Below are positions 10,867 to 22,216 of a stretch of 64,000 nt of DNA, one piece after another. The stretch spans positions 21,576,001-21,640,000 of the forward strand of contig NC_091052.1 in the NCBI RefSeq assembly GCF_963966145.1. The letters run 5' to 3'. A model generated the notes under the pieces. The model was not told the origin of the DNA. It did no database searches and worked only from the letters and a program-made list of their open reading frames with translations. Numbering within the stretch: the first letter of the stretch is position 1; every line of letters starts with the position of its first letter. Made by a program: the position numbers and the translations under genes. The DNA is from Tenebrio molitor (lineage: Eukaryota > Arthropoda > Insecta > Coleoptera > Tenebrionidae).

Positions 10867-11745
10867 TTTCGAGAAATCGTCCGCCAGTCCGGTCACTCCC
10901 GGTGCGCCATCGTCGACGCTACCGTCCGCGTCCAGTACCACCGCCGCCGGTACATCGTGGTCGTCGTCGTCGTCAGCTGTTGACTCGTCATTATTAACAA
11001 CGCTGACTAGCGCGATAGAAAACAAAATTGTGCTTCTCGCAACGGCGGTGATCGAAGTAAAGGATGCTCGAGGTCACTTTCACCGCGTTCGAGCCGTTTT
11101 GGACAATTGCAGCCAAGGCAGCTTTATCGCTCAAAAATGTCTTCGTCGATTAGGTCTGCGATTCACACCATCGAAAATTCGCGTGAGAGGAATTAACCCT
11201 GGCGCGGAGTCAACCTCCCCAGGATTTGTTGAATGCCGTATCCAGCCGCGAAACAAACCAGACCAATCGAAAACCATCAATGTCCATGTGCTACCCCAAT
11301 TAGCGGGCGATATGCCGGCCGGTCCCGTAGATGTCAGCAATTGGAAGCACCTTTGCAATTTAGAACTCGCGGACCCGGATTTCAATACTCCCCACCGCGT
11401 TGAGATGCTCCTCGGCGGTGACCTCTACGCCAGTCTTTTAAAACCAAGAGTTTTATTAGGCTCCGAACCCGGTGAACCCGCTGCAATCAACACCGTGTTC
11501 GGCTGGGTGATAAACGGACCCGTCGATATTCGTAGCCCGTCGGTAGTTCATGCATGTCTCACCACGGACTCCTTGGAGTTCACGTTGAAACGATTTTGGC
11601 AACTAGAGGAGGTACCGGAAAAAACATTTGCAAATCCTAGCGACGCGCAATTCGAGGAATTATTTTCAGCCGCGGTAACTCGGAGTGAAAACGGCAGGTA
11701 CACGGTCGCGTTACCGTTCAAAACATCGGCAAGAGAATTTCCAAG
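10835..11745 (+). pseudogene. BEL pol: aspartic protease and pol N-terminus
   Basis: After a serine/threonine-rich linker (about 10875-11010), the frame encodes the BEL-type aspartic protease domain (DUF1758/peptidase A16-like). RAVLDNCSQGSFI near 11090 carries the active-site loop, here DNCS where most families have DSGS or DTGS. Downstream are HVLPQL, a LLGGDLY block near 11410 and FGWVINGP near 11500, the usual bridge to reverse transcriptase. The frame then leaves the true pol frame near 11740. Confidence 0.85.
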
Positions 11746-12656
11746 AAATTGCAGTGCGACGGTTTTTTCTTCTCGAAAATCGGTTAATTCGGAACCCCGC
11801 TCTCCAAAAGGATTATGTCGCGTTCATGCAGGACTATTTGGAAGCGGGTCACATGTCGTTGGCGCCACCCGCGATGGGCACCACAGCGCGAAGCTACTAC
11901 ATACCGCACCACTGTGTGCAAAAGCCGGACAGCGCTTCCACGAAGTTGCGAATAGTTTTCGACGCCAGCGCCAAGTGCGCCAATGGTCAATCTCTGAATG
12001 ACACCCTGCACACCGGACCGAAGCTTTTGCAAGACATCGTCAGGGTACTTCTCAATTTTCGCCTCCACCGAGTAGTTTTTACAGCCGACGTTCGCCAAAT
12101 GTACCGTCAAATATCGATTGCGCCCAACGACCTGGAATTTCAACGGATCATTTGGCGGTCGTCTCCGGACGATGCGCTGCAAGATTACTACCTAAACACG
12201 GTCACTTACGGAGTTTGTTCAGCCCCCTTTTTAGCTATTCGTACGCTCCTGTAACTTGCGAGCGACGAACAATCGCGTTTTCCTCGAGCGGCAGCCGTAG
12301 TTCGCAGCGATATTTACATGGACGACATCGTCACCGGTTGCGATTCGGTCCAAGACGCCCTCGAATTGCAAGAGCAATTAATTAAGCTGCTACAATGTGG
12401 CCAGTTTGAACTGAGGAAATGGGCGAACAACGCGCTCCCGCTACTCGAACACCTGGACTCCTCTTTACGGCAGCACGTTCGCGACTTTGATTCCGGAGAT
12501 TCAGTTGCCTCCGTGAAAATTCTCGGTCTACAGTGGTTACCATGTGGTTACCATCGCAAGATGTCTTTTCTTTCAAAGTAAAACCGACCGACCGCACTTG
12601 TACAAAGCGAACCATTTTATCGGAAATTGCTCGAATATTTGACCCTCTCGGTTTTT
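11740..12656 (+). pseudogene. BEL pol: reverse transcriptase
   Basis: Fingers and palm motifs follow in order: YYIPHHCV, LRIVFDASAK, TADVRQMYRQI with the first catalytic aspartate, and YMDDIVTGCD at ~12313 with the catalytic YMDD. A TAA stop interrupts the frame near 12252, in front of an alanine-serine-aspartate run normally continuous with the domain. An 11-bp tandem duplication (GTGGTTACCAT twice, 12533-12554) shifts the frame after LGLQWLP. A second stop lies in the conserved FDPLGF segment near 12657. Confidence 0.85.
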
Positions 12657-14401
12657 AATCACCCTTAACGTTTTTCGCTAAGCACCTGATACAACAGCTA
12701 TGGTGTCTTGGTTTGTCGTGGGACGAGACCCCCCCTGCCGAAATAACCCATCGATGGGAGCAATATCGATCTCAATTACCGGGGATGTCCGAAATCAAAT
12801 TAAAGCGTCACCTATTAACCGGGCAACACCTCTCGTGCGAGTTACATGGATTCTGCGATGCCTCGGAGATGGGCTACGCCGCGGCTGTGTATTTACGCGT
12901 AGTGGACGTTAACGGTGACGTGTCGATCAGCCTGGTGATGGCCAAATCAAAAGTTGCTCCTCTAAAACGCCAGTCCTTGCCCCAATTAGAACTTTGTGGT
13001 GCTCACCTGCTGGAAAAACTACTTAGTTATGTCAGTTCATTGTACGTCGAATGTAACATCACCGTCGTGACCGCTTGGACCGACTCGATGATAGTTTTAG
13101 GGTGGTTGCGGGCGTCACCTCACCGTTGGAAAACTTTCGTGAGCAATCGAGTTGCGTACATTCAGGACAAGGTACCTTCGGAATGCTGGCGTCACGTTGG
13201 GTCTAGTGATAATCCAGCAGATTGCGCATCGCGAGGCCTACTTCCCGACGAAGTGAAAAATCACAATTTGTGGTGGCGCGGCCCGAACTGGCTGCACCAA
13301 GACCCTGATTTTTGGCCAAGGAAACCGTCGGCGGCTTCCCTCCCTGAAGAAGCCATAATTAACAGCGAAACGCGTCGCACCATTTTGTTAATCGCCACCG
13401 AAGAAGACGCCTTAGATCGCTTAATCAAAAATTGTTCGTCGCTGTCAAGGATCAAAATCATCATAGCGCATCTTCTTCGTTTCGTTCACAATTGCCGTGT
13501 TTCTTCAAATTCGAACCGTCGTTTCGGACCAATTTCGCTCGACGAACAAACCACCGCGATGAACGTCTTGATCAAACATACGCAACGTTCGGCCTTTGAA
13601 GACACGATCCTCAAACTGGAAAACAACCAAAAATGCGCCAAGTCGATTCAGCCACTAGCTCCGTTTCTTGATCAAAACGGAATTATCCGGGTTGGAGGTC
13701 GACTCTCTAACTCCCAATTAAGTTTCAACGCGAAACACCCTGCGTTACTTCCGCGCTCACATCGGTTCACGCAACTTGTGATTGAACACGCTCACAGAGT
13801 TCATCTTCACCCGGGGTTAAGAACTCTCCATTTTTTGTTGCTGCAAAACTTCTGGATTTTATCCCCGCAAAGGGCTATTCGTTCAGTGATAGGCAACTGT
13901 AATGTCTGCTTCAGGGTCCGTCCTGTGGCCATTACGCAACCCATGGCCCCGTTACCTTCTCATCGAGTGCAACAGCTAAAACCTTTTCAATGCGTTGGCG
14001 TAGATTTTGCTGGTCCGTTTGCTGTTACTCAAATCCGTCGTCGCGGGGCAAAGTCCACAAAGGCCTATTTGTGTCTGTTCGTGTGTTTCACAACTAAGGC
14101 TGTGCACTTAGAACTAGCTTCTAATCTGTCCACCGAGGTGTTCCTAGCGTCCCTTCGACGATTCATAGCGCGCCGTGGTCGTTGCACCCGAATAGTGAGC
14201 GATTGCGGAACCAATTTTAAGGGAGCGGCCCGGGAAATCCAAAAGTTAATGCGAGCTGCTGCAGAACAAGAGCAGATAATTTGGGAATTCAATCCACCTT
14301 CCGCACCACACTTTGGCGAATTGTGGGAAGCCGGAGTCAAATCGGTAAAAACTCATTTGCGTCGTACAATTGGCGAGCAGGTTCTAACTTTTGAAGAACT
14401 G
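12657..14401 (+). pseudogene. BEL pol: RNase H, zinc-binding and integrase core
   Basis: A single open frame covers most of this part (12713-14476 before the MITE takes over). It shows the RNase H segment (FCDASEMGYAAAVY, LPQLELCGAH, WTDSMIVLGWL, DNPADCASRG). An HHCC-type zinc-binding region follows, with HPGLRTLHFLLLQNFWI and CNVCFR. The integrase core then has VGVDFAGPF, a DCGTNFKGA block and a downstream FGELWEAGVKSVK. The frame is lost at about 14402, where a MITE interrupts an EELY sequence. Confidence 0.9.
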
Positions 14402-14660
14402 TACTGTATTTTCAATTTGGTTGTAGGTCGTAAAATTTTATGGTACTTTAAGCTAAAGATCTTGCGGGGCTTATAAATCCTAGTTTACCACTAGCAGGTA
14501 ATATTTTAAGCAGGCTTGTATTGTACACTTTGTATATACGCATTGTACGGCAAACGGCACGCGCCGCTTCCCAACCTTTTCAAACCCAACCATTGTGCCC
14601 GTTAATCGCGGATAATATGCAATAAAATTTTACGACCTACAACCAAATTGAGAATACAAT
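14402..14660. mobile_element. ~255-bp MITE inserted in the BEL integrase
   Basis: The inverted ends are TGTATTTTCAATTTGGTTGT...ACAACCAAATTGAGAATACA, extending inward through AGGTCGTAAAATTTTAT. The integrase reading EELY resumes as LLTQIEAVLN on the far side, so the insertion point is precise to a few bases. The exact target duplication (probably TAC or GTAC) is ambiguous because the ends run into each other. Confidence 0.8.
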
Positions 14661-15121
14661 ACACGCTCTTGACACAAATCGAAGCTGTACTTAATTCGTG
14701 ACCCCTTTGTGCAATTAGTTCAGACCCAAACGATTTGACCGCGCTTACACCTGGACATTTTTTAACGCTGGCACCCCTAACCTGTTTGCCAGAGCCCGAC
14801 CTTCTGTCAATCGAACTTAATCGTCTCTCTCGCTGGCAACTCCTCCAACGGATGCATCAGTCGTTTTGGAATCGCTGGCATTGGGAATATTTACACACGT
14901 TACAACAACGATCCAAATGGAGTAGCGCTTCGACAAAGGTAACTCCCGGTACTCTCGTGTTGATCAAAAACGATCAAGTTCCCCCTTTGCAATGGAGTTT
15001 GGGTCGCGTAGAACAGGTTCATCCCGGCCCGGATGGGTTAGTCCGCGTCGCGACGGTGAAGACTACCAACGGCAGCATTCGACGCCCGGTGGTGAAGTTG
15101 TGTCCGTTGCCATCGCGATAG
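14661..15121 (+). pseudogene. BEL pol: integrase C-terminal part
   Basis: It resumes with the TQIEAVLN block, then a stop, then an open 128-codon frame (14735-15121) with LTPGHFL, the tryptophan-rich helix WNRWHWEYLHTLQ and the terminal WSLGRVEQVHPGPDGLVRV domain. These are standard BEL/Pao integrase C-terminal motifs. The frame ends 30 bp before the 3' LTR. Confidence 0.85.
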
Positions 15122-15152
15122 GAAAAATGCACCGCATTTTTGGCGGGCAGAA

Positions 15153-15543
15153 TGTTTGAATTTGTACATAGTCGATCTTTTTTCCTTTTTCTCTCTTTAC
15201 TTTTTCCTTTGTTGTTCCTTACATTTTAGTTACTTTAGTTCTTTATCTATTACATCTTAGCATTTAGTTTCATTGAAAGTGGTTGCACTCTACCATCGTG
15301 TGTCATTGGCGCGTTTTTCGATTCACGATTCGTCTGTTCGAAAACGACCATAACACCCTCCCTCTCGGGGAGGCTAAAAAGAAGAAAGTAGTCAGTCTCT
15401 GAGAGTTCGTCGGTAACTAGCAAAACTCTAACATCTCGAACACAAAGTGATTTCCACCGCGCACAGAGACACGAACGAAATTCAGACGTCCAGCCCCAAC
15501 GGTAAGTCGTTTTTGAATTTATTGAATCGCGAATTCCGTAACA
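15153..15543 (+). repeat. BEL 3' LTR
   Basis: It begins TGTTTGAATTTG immediately after a purine-containing TGGCGGGCAGAA tract. The first 257 bp match the 5' LTR. The end is placed tentatively at CCGTAACA (15536-15543), about 391 bp in total. Confidence 0.65.
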
Positions 15544-15570
15544 TAGCTCTTCACTTAGGTAGGCTTATAA

Positions 15571-16495
15571 TCAACAATCGGTTGATATAAGTGCCCTGGA
15601 GACACACACATTATTTTCTGTAACTAAGTTTGGAATATAAAAATGAGCAACTTGGTAACACAAATTAAACAGAGTAACAAATTTATTCCTTGGGCGAATA
15701 AGGGAATGTTTGGTGTAATCTCTAAACTTGATCAATTTGTGTTCCTCAATGTCCTCATCTGATGTCACTAAAATTTGTTGGCATTCCTTACAAACACCAA
15801 TAATTTTAAATATCCGTTTGCAAATATACCCAGTGATGTAAGATTCCACTTCACTCAACGTCCTGTTTGTTGGTGTCCCAAATTTGAATTTATCCTGCGG
15901 TGGTAGTTCTTGCCGCTGCTCTGCCAATGGAAATACTCCTATATCATCACTTTTTCACAATTTCATTGGCTCTGATGTCCAGGCAAAGACTCATTTAACT
16001 TTGAGGGTCCAGCCTCAGGTTCCATTATTGTCGATGGTACAGCTAAAACACGTAAATACCATGAGCCATAATAAATATAATACATGAATTATATTGTCTC
16101 AACAACACGTCACGTCTACTGCAGTTATATTTTAAAACTTACCAGGTAAATGGAGAGTTGGATTAGCTCCTATGATTAAATTTGTGCGATTGCGAACACT
16201 TACAAATTTGTCAGACTCGGCAAAGTGGTCATCACAAATTCTACAAGAATGTCGCACTTTATCAATATTTTTCATTAAATATTCCTCTCGACCTACTAGC
16301 TTACACCATGTTCGAAACAGCTGTAAACAAACATAAAAAGATTATATCATCATGCCAATTCAAAAATATTTCAGTACAACACTGGTACAACTATAATTAT
16401 TACAAAATCTACAAACTTACCTTTGGATCTTTGGGAAAGCAGTGACTTTTCTTTGTCGTGCTTGTACAACCTTTAACGCAGCAGTTAAAAATCAT
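15571..16495 (-). pseudogene. THAP-domain gene, DNA-transposon derived, broken
   Basis: Reading leftward from ATG at 16495, exon 1 (16495-16421) encodes a THAP start with MIFNCCVKGC and CFPKDPK. A 100-bp intron with canonical GT...AG ends (16420-16321) follows. Exon 2 (16320-16143) completes the zinc finger with RTWCKLVG and CRICDDHF, and ends at a GT donor. A third exon probably starts after TTTTAG near 16040; it contains a stop and frameshifts near 15930-15990. The last open part (15927-15571) has a VESYITGYICKRI block with a CKEC pair, like the C-terminus of P-element/THAP9-like transposases. The catalytic core between the two is absent. THAP zinc fingers bind DNA; whether the exon structure reflects a former host gene or an element is not decidable here. 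Confidence 0.75.
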
Positions 16496-16639
16496 GGTGT
16501 AACAAAACCAATTTTAAAAACACATAACTGAAAAATAGACACGTGAACGTGAACAACCGTTAAAACTGCAATTTTGAAAAACAAAATGTCTGACAGACAG
16601 CACGCGCATGCGCGCTTCAACTAGTGCATAGACTAGTGT

Positions 16640-16850
16640 CGCCAGATGCGACACCGGGACGAACTACACAAAATCAACAACCTTGAGCTGAGTGCGCTAA
16701 GCCTGTTTCGTATCTTCCTTTTTCCGCGTGGTACTTCGTCCTGCTCCCGTCGCCGGCCGTCGGATTCCCCGAGTACCACCGAGGACGCCCACGCGGTGCT
16801 GACGTGGCGTTCGTGGAGTCCCACGGGGTTCCACCGGTTAACACGGCCTT
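16640..16850 (-). repeat. LTR-related fragment
   Basis: The segment GGTGCTGACGTGGCGTTCGT and surrounding GGTACTTCGTCCTGCTCCCGTCG match the LTR at 26999-27238 in the same orientation, with divergence. Small open frames on both strands here are repeat sequence, not genes. Confidence 0.55.
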
Positions 16851-17250
16851 TCCTGACCTGCAGAGTGTCCTCACTCGTCTGGTCCAATCGGCTGCTAGGA
16901 CAAAAGTACTCTGAAACTCAGATACCGTCTAAGTAACTGCGGAAACGCATTTGTTCTTGCTTGTTGATCCTGAAAGCCGTTTTGCGTGGATCTCCAGGAG
17001 TGTGTCTAACCTGCGAATGTTGCAAACTTGGGCCCAAGTGTTACAGATTAATGATAATACATGTACGAAATAAACGCTACGAAAGAACGCACTATAACTA
17101 AGGAACGTACTAATACTAAAGGAACGATATAACCTCGCTTTGAGCGAACTTAATACTAAAGGCGCTTAATTCGGTCCGAAATCTACGTTGGTCAACTCCG
17201 AACCGCCAGGCGCGGCCTATGACCTGGGCATCAGACACCCGCAATCAGCC
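16851..17250. other. Unassigned stretch
   Basis: No gene seen. A short direct repetition (AAGGAACG, TAATACTAAAGG) lies at about 17095-17165. Confidence 0.4.
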
Positions 17251-17252
17251 CC

Positions 17253-17999
17253 TCAACGCCTCGCACGTCGGTAGAATGGACAACCACCAGGGCAATGGTT
17301 TTTCCGTCCTCTGGAACGCTCCCACGCGTCAGACCGTTTCCTCGTGCAGGCGGAGTGCCGACAGACCGGGAGCTTGGCCCCCAGAGAGGGTCTCACCACC
17401 CTCCCTGACCCTGTCCAGTACTTGTCCAGTACTGTCTTCTCCCCGTAGTGGATCCACCGCCTCCTGCTCTCTGCCGCCGCCACTCCACTATCTCTCAACT
17501 GCAATCGGGGAGTCCCCGAGAGGTCCGCTATCTCCTCCGGGAGGTCCGCTATCTCGTCTCGGAGGTCCGCTATCTCGTCCCGGTCGTGGCTCAGCACCTT
17601 TACTACCTCGGATGGGGCTCGCCACCTCAGGAGCAAATCCCGACTGGTACCTGTGGCCTGACTGGCTGCCGCTGCGGATCATCACCAGATCCTCGACGAC
17701 GTCCGGACGTCGTTCTGCTCAGCCTGGTACTCGGCAGTCTCCTGCTCCATCCATGCTCGTACAGCCGCCGCATGGGTGATCTCCCGGTTCTCTAGTTCCA
17801 GCTGACCCTGTGTCACAAGTCGATACCTCATTAGTGCGTAGCTTGCAGTTATCTCCATGGATTTATTGACGTTGCCATTTAGCCCGAGTCGCAGATCTAC
17901 CACATCTTTATCCCACCGATGTCGATTTTGGCGCTTACTGTAGCGAGAACCGATCATAGTACAGGAACGTTCAACGAAATATTGTATCCCTTCTCCCAA
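17253..17999 (-). pseudogene. Unrecognised coding-like region
   Basis: On the minus strand a 105-codon open frame (17999-17682) is followed, in the same frame after a stop, by 127 more open codons (17636-17253). The first part is helical and polar (NGNVNKSMEITASYALMRYR). The second has three heptad-like repeats of DEIADL. A different frame is also open across the stop (17685-17488), so the true frame could shift there. Higher GC than the surroundings suggests a coding origin. Farther upstream, near 18062-18160, a minus-strand stretch reads VIKEFLESGEYDKTKELFE. I recognise no family; a decayed retroelement gag is one possibility. Confidence 0.35.
17521..17583 (-). repeat. Three 21-bp tandem repeats
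   Basis: The unit AGGTCCGCTATCTCNTCNCGG is repeated at 17521-17541, 17542-17562 and 17563-17583. Because 21 is a multiple of three, the repeat preserves the minus-strand reading frame (DEIADL motif). Confidence 0.85.
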
Positions 18000-18607
18000 T
18001 AAAATGAGTAAACGCTCTATTGGTAAAGATCTTACATTAGCCGCTAATTATTATACTATGCGATCTTATAGATTCTTCCGCCCTTTTAGCGCATAATTCT
18101 CGAACAATTCTTTAGTTTTGTCGTACTCCCCGGATTCGAGAAATTCCTTGATCACACCAACTCAACATGGGTCCCGAAGTTAGTGACTTTTTCCATGCAT
18201 TAACACCTCGACCTCATGTTAGGATTTTCCCCAAGTCTATACTGCATCTTTCAGTTACAGACCACTCAATGGTTTCGATTTTCCGACATCGCAAGGAATG
18301 AATTTGCGAACTACCTCGTAAGTCTCAGGTACTTCCGTACTTGATGAATCTTTGTCGTAACGAGAAAGTCTTTTTGGGACTTGGCTGGATAGATAGTAAA
18401 GCAATAGGAAAGAGATGTAACATATTGTTGTCTCGTTATTCTCAATCTTTCAAAAGTTTTGTTGTTTGCGCATGCGTATTGTGATTGTGTAGCCAACAAA
18501 CACCCAGTGAAATTAACGAAAGCACGTGTCAAAATAATGAAATAATTTATCTTGTGTTTTTTCAAATTTCTGAATCTCCTATTATTCTTTTAAAGTTTTC
18601 GTAGTAG
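18000..18607. other. Unassigned stretch
   Basis: No complete gene seen. A minus-strand open frame at 18311-18565 has no recognisable domain. Confidence 0.35.
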
Positions 18608-18611
18608 GTAC

Positions 18612-19952
18612 TGTTACGATTTAAATCGCCGCGCGATTGTAAATCTTCGCGATTTTTCTAGAATGTTCTAGAATCCATCGCGACGGAAACGTACTCGGAC
18701 TTCCGCCGAAAAATCTGCGCACAGAGGGGGTGGAAGCTATAAATCGGGGGAACCAGAGACAGAACGGGGATTTTTCACGACCTTTTGCGGGAGTGTTGTG
18801 AGTGCCTGGGGAGAGTCAAGGGGACAGTGATCGAGTGAATTTGCAGGGCCGACGAGACGACGTAGTGGAGTTCACGAGGGCCGTTGGAGACGATTCGTCT
18901 AAGTACCACCGCCCACATCGCCAAGCGGATCACGGACTTCACTACGGAAGGTTGCAGACCGAACGCTTTTGCGGATCAGGATCTCGTCGGGTCCTGTCAG
19001 TCCAGGTCGTCCCCGGACTCACCGGAAGGTGCCGGATCTACCCTCCAGCAAGTCAGGAGCAGTGGTGACACCCCATTTTCCACAGGCCGTGGCTTCCCAA
19101 AGTTTCAGGTGTATTTTGTCACTCCGTCGAACTAATTGAGCGTTTGTATTTAACTATAGTCAAATTTCCATTGTCACTCATTATTTCGACGGGTGAAAAG
19201 TTCTATCAAATTCCTTTAATTTATATATCGCGTTTAGGAATTATAATTTGTTCCACTGTTAAAGTTGCAATTTAGTCATAAGGCGCGTCATTTCACTAAT
19301 CGTACTAACTTAAGAAAAAATTTCCTTATCAAGTCCGTCGGGTTTTTGTATTCACGAACGATTATCAATCCGTGAGTGACCTCGCCAGGAATTGTGTATC
19401 GCGCTCACCGAACATTTTTTTGCGCGTGGTTCTTCACCGGTCCGTACCGGAGAAAAACATCTTAACTTCAATTTTTTTTTTGGAGCGAAGGAAGACTTGG
19501 AGGACCTCCCCGCTTATGCGGGCGGCGTAGCCGAATAGCGACGTTACGTAGGAGCAGTCGGCCTTCCTCCTTCGCTAAAGAAGGGAATTTTTTTTACTGT
19601 TTCGCCGGTACTTGTTCGTTGAATATCTGGGACCCGGAGGACCCTCCGAGGAGTTAGGGTTATTCAATTTTGTACACGCCATAGGGCTAGTCAGGCTTCG
19701 TTGTTTTCTTTTTCATTTATATCATTATTTTCATTGTTTGACATCTGAATAAACGATTAGTTGGAAGATTGTGTATCATTTCCCGTACTCCGGGCTGTTC
19801 TCACCAATTTTTCAGCTTCGGTCGGCGTTTCTCGTGGTTCGCATTGTAAACCGAGTCGAAGCCACGACTTGTTCGTTATACCCCTGAACATTCTGGATTT
19901 GTAACCGGTAACAGGGTTGCCCAGTTTCGGAAGCGTAATTTATAACGTAACA
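18612..19952 (+). repeat. Solo LTR, copy 2 (1,341 bp)
   Basis: It has the same termini as copy 1 (TGTTACG...CGTAACA) and is flanked by GTAC at 18608-18611 and 19953-19956. It is about 90 bp longer through small insertions, including a stretch near 19578-19630 that copy 1 lacks. It carries the same TATAAA (18738-18743). No internal retroelement sequence adjoins. Confidence 0.85.
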
Positions 19953-20033
19953 GTACCTATTTAATGTAGTGTTAACGTTGTGTAGACGTTAGTCGAGTGT
20001 GGTGTTCAGTTTATTTATAAGTGGTATTTGGTT

Positions 20034-20120
20034 ATGTGCATTGTGAAAACTTGCCGAAGAAGAAGTAGTGTTAATGTTACTTTTCATATTTTTCCAAAGA
20101 CATGCTTTACACCTACTTGA
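20034..20120 (+). pseudogene. THAP-domain N-terminal fragment
   Basis: An ATG at 20034 opens a 28-codon reading that starts MCIVKTCRRRSS and continues VTFHIFPK before a stop. The C-x4-C pair and the aromatic xFHxFPK block are the signature of a THAP zinc finger start. The second half of the domain is not found downstream. It lies just outside solo LTR copy 2. Confidence 0.5.
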
Positions 20121-20169
20121 TGAAAAAGCTTGTATTTTGCTTTGTACTTTAATAATTTCATTTTTTTAA

Positions 20170-20724
20170 TAAACTAGGCAAAAATGAATAGGGAATTCCA
20201 CAATTTTTCTTGGAAAACAAAATAATTCCCCCAATCCTCCCACGTATTCTTAAACACTAGATAAATTTAAAATGTTACAAGTACTTGAAACATTACATTT
20301 AATGTGTATATATTTATATTTCTACCACATTTCATTACAAATTTTAAACTGTATGTTAGCTTTAAGAAACGTAGGTTAGGCAACTGTGTTAGCTAGTAGG
20401 AGTAGTGCGGGTGGTATGTGTTTGCGGCACAGGGCGAACCACCCCTACCCTTGTAGGAGGGAGAACCGCAGCTGGACGGTGCAAGACCGGACCGCGGCCT
20501 CTTCCTCAAGCAGCGCTCAACGAGACCAGTTCGATTTCTGTTATCTTTATCTACCCTTATTGTAAATACACATATTCAATTACTTCAGTATTTGTTTGCT
20601 GACGACCCCCTTTGAGCTTCTCCAGAACCACCTGACACGAGTCCAGAGAGAAAGACGAGATCCAACATGTATTTATAAAAAATTCAAAAATGGAAAAATT
20701 CCCTGCTCATTTTTGCCTAGTTTA
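20170..20724. mobile_element. ~555-bp TIR element
   Basis: The ends are AAACTAGGCAAAAATGAATA and TGCTCATTTTTGCCTAGTTT, followed inward by AGGGAATT and its complement. A GC-richer insert lies at about 20390-20520. There is no open transposase. Confidence 0.65.
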
Positions 20725-20995
20725 TATCTTTTAGATGGAATATAATGTTTTATTTCTTTTAATATTGTTTTAAACTTCATTTTGTAAAAAAATTGTAACA
20801 TGTGTTTTGATTAATCCATGATTTTAACACATGTTGCAGATTTTTTACAAAAAATAAAGACGAAAGTGATGAAAGTCAGCATTTGAATTTCCCGCAATGC
20901 GATACAACTAGCGATTATGCGGAATTACCCTGAACCTTAAAGTACAAATTGCGGTGGGGACGCTAGAGTCGCCAATCTATAGCTATATATATATT

Positions 20996-22216
20996 TATAA
21001 TCTATGGCTTGGACTCAATGGGGTGAACGATTAGCCGCGACCCGGGACGAATAAGGTCGAGTAAGGAAAGCGCATGCAACGGGGAGAAAAGGAACACTCT
21101 TACTCTTATCCTGACTGCGGAATAAGTCGGGCATTTTTCTTGAATAAGCTTGTAAGACTTGATTTTTGCCCAAGGGCGTTATCCCTCAATATTTGATAAT
21201 TAACCGATCAGACTCATCGGTACACATTAAATTAGACAATCTCAGCTACAGTCGTACGATAATCTACAATCGGACTCACCTCCACCTCATTCAGTCATTC
21301 AAAGGGTAAAGCACAGGTCCGGACTCGGGTTTGCTCAATGGGACGGTACAAACATGTAAATGATAAACACCTGACACATCTGTCGCGAATCAAGGTCATA
21401 CAGTGACTCACCCAGGGGATTCCTCCCCCTAGCTTCTATCATGATGAGGGGCTCGAACCACTGGCGTCGTCTTCAGAGCGCTACATTCCGGGGTTGCGTC
21501 GGATGGTCTGGCAGCACCTGCAATAGCCCCGTGTGCAGTTTGGGGTGCACAGCCCGCCCGCAGGCTCCACAGAGGAAGCCCGCCACGGCCAGAGTATGAG
21601 CCTACAACCCACTTCCATACGTCACTATGCCCCCTCAGTACCTGGGGACCGGGATGACCTCATAACCTTTTAATCAAGCACGTATGATCGGTGCATTTGG
21701 TTGCCACCACCAGCCGTCTCTACGAAACGCGCCCGGTCAACGGCCTAGCCGTGTCATGAGCCAAAGGTGCCCCACCCGGACATCCGGTGCTCAGGAATCA
21801 TACCATGGTATAGGGAGGTTTTACGCATTAAGGTACTGATCTATAGCCCAGGTTGCCCAAACCTGCTATCACCCAGTTACCAACACACCTGGTAACTGTA
21901 TTCACTACACCACTTCCGGATCGCAATTATTCACCTGCCGTCACTCTCGTACTCGTACCTTGGACAGCCCGTCGGTTTCAGCTGCCAAGCCCACACTGAC
22001 TCTCTCGCCTGTGGAACTGTTAAAAATCACCCCCGAGTCAAGGACCTTTCAGAACATAATTTATGAGCCACGTGTTTGGGGTGGAAGAGGTAGTTTTTCT
22101 GTTGCGTTTTTAAAATTCTCTTACAAGCTTTTGCTTAAAAATATTGTTCACCTTTCATTAGTTTAATAAATTTGTTACAACTTCTTGTGTGGAAGTATCG
22201 AGTTTTATTCAAATAG
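20996..22216. repeat. Retroelement-derived repeat, copy 1
   Basis: Segments starting GTGAACGATTAGCCGCGACCC (~21020) and CAGTGACTCACCC (~21400) match 30486-31470 at high identity. The piece ending TTTATTCAAATAGTTAACA (~22216) also occurs at 28615-28635 and 30700-30725, where it looks like the 3' end of an LTR. It is probably a rearranged LTR retrotransposon, but no diagnostic protein survives. Confidence 0.55.

Larger units (their letters stand above)
9769..15543 (+). mobile_element. BEL/Pao LTR retrotransposon, defective
   Basis: Two LTR copies flank a gag-pol region in the canonical BEL order: gag, protease, reverse transcriptase, RNase H, integrase. The 5' LTR (9769-10025) stops short of the 3' LTR's full length, so the leader and start of gag are deleted. 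The shared 257 bp of LTR differ at only a few positions, which suggests a moderately recent insertion. Inactivating lesions include frameshifts, two in-frame stops, an 11-bp tandem duplication at 12533-12554, and a MITE inserted in the integrase. I could not identify a matching target duplication. Confidence 0.9.

Noticed and set aside
10300..14340. Minus-strand open frames in the BEL element (up to 132 codons)
   Set aside because: They are antisense to gag and pol and have no recognisable domain.
20390..20530. A short gene in a GC-rich patch
   Set aside because: The 65-codon frame has no domain and lies within a TIR element.
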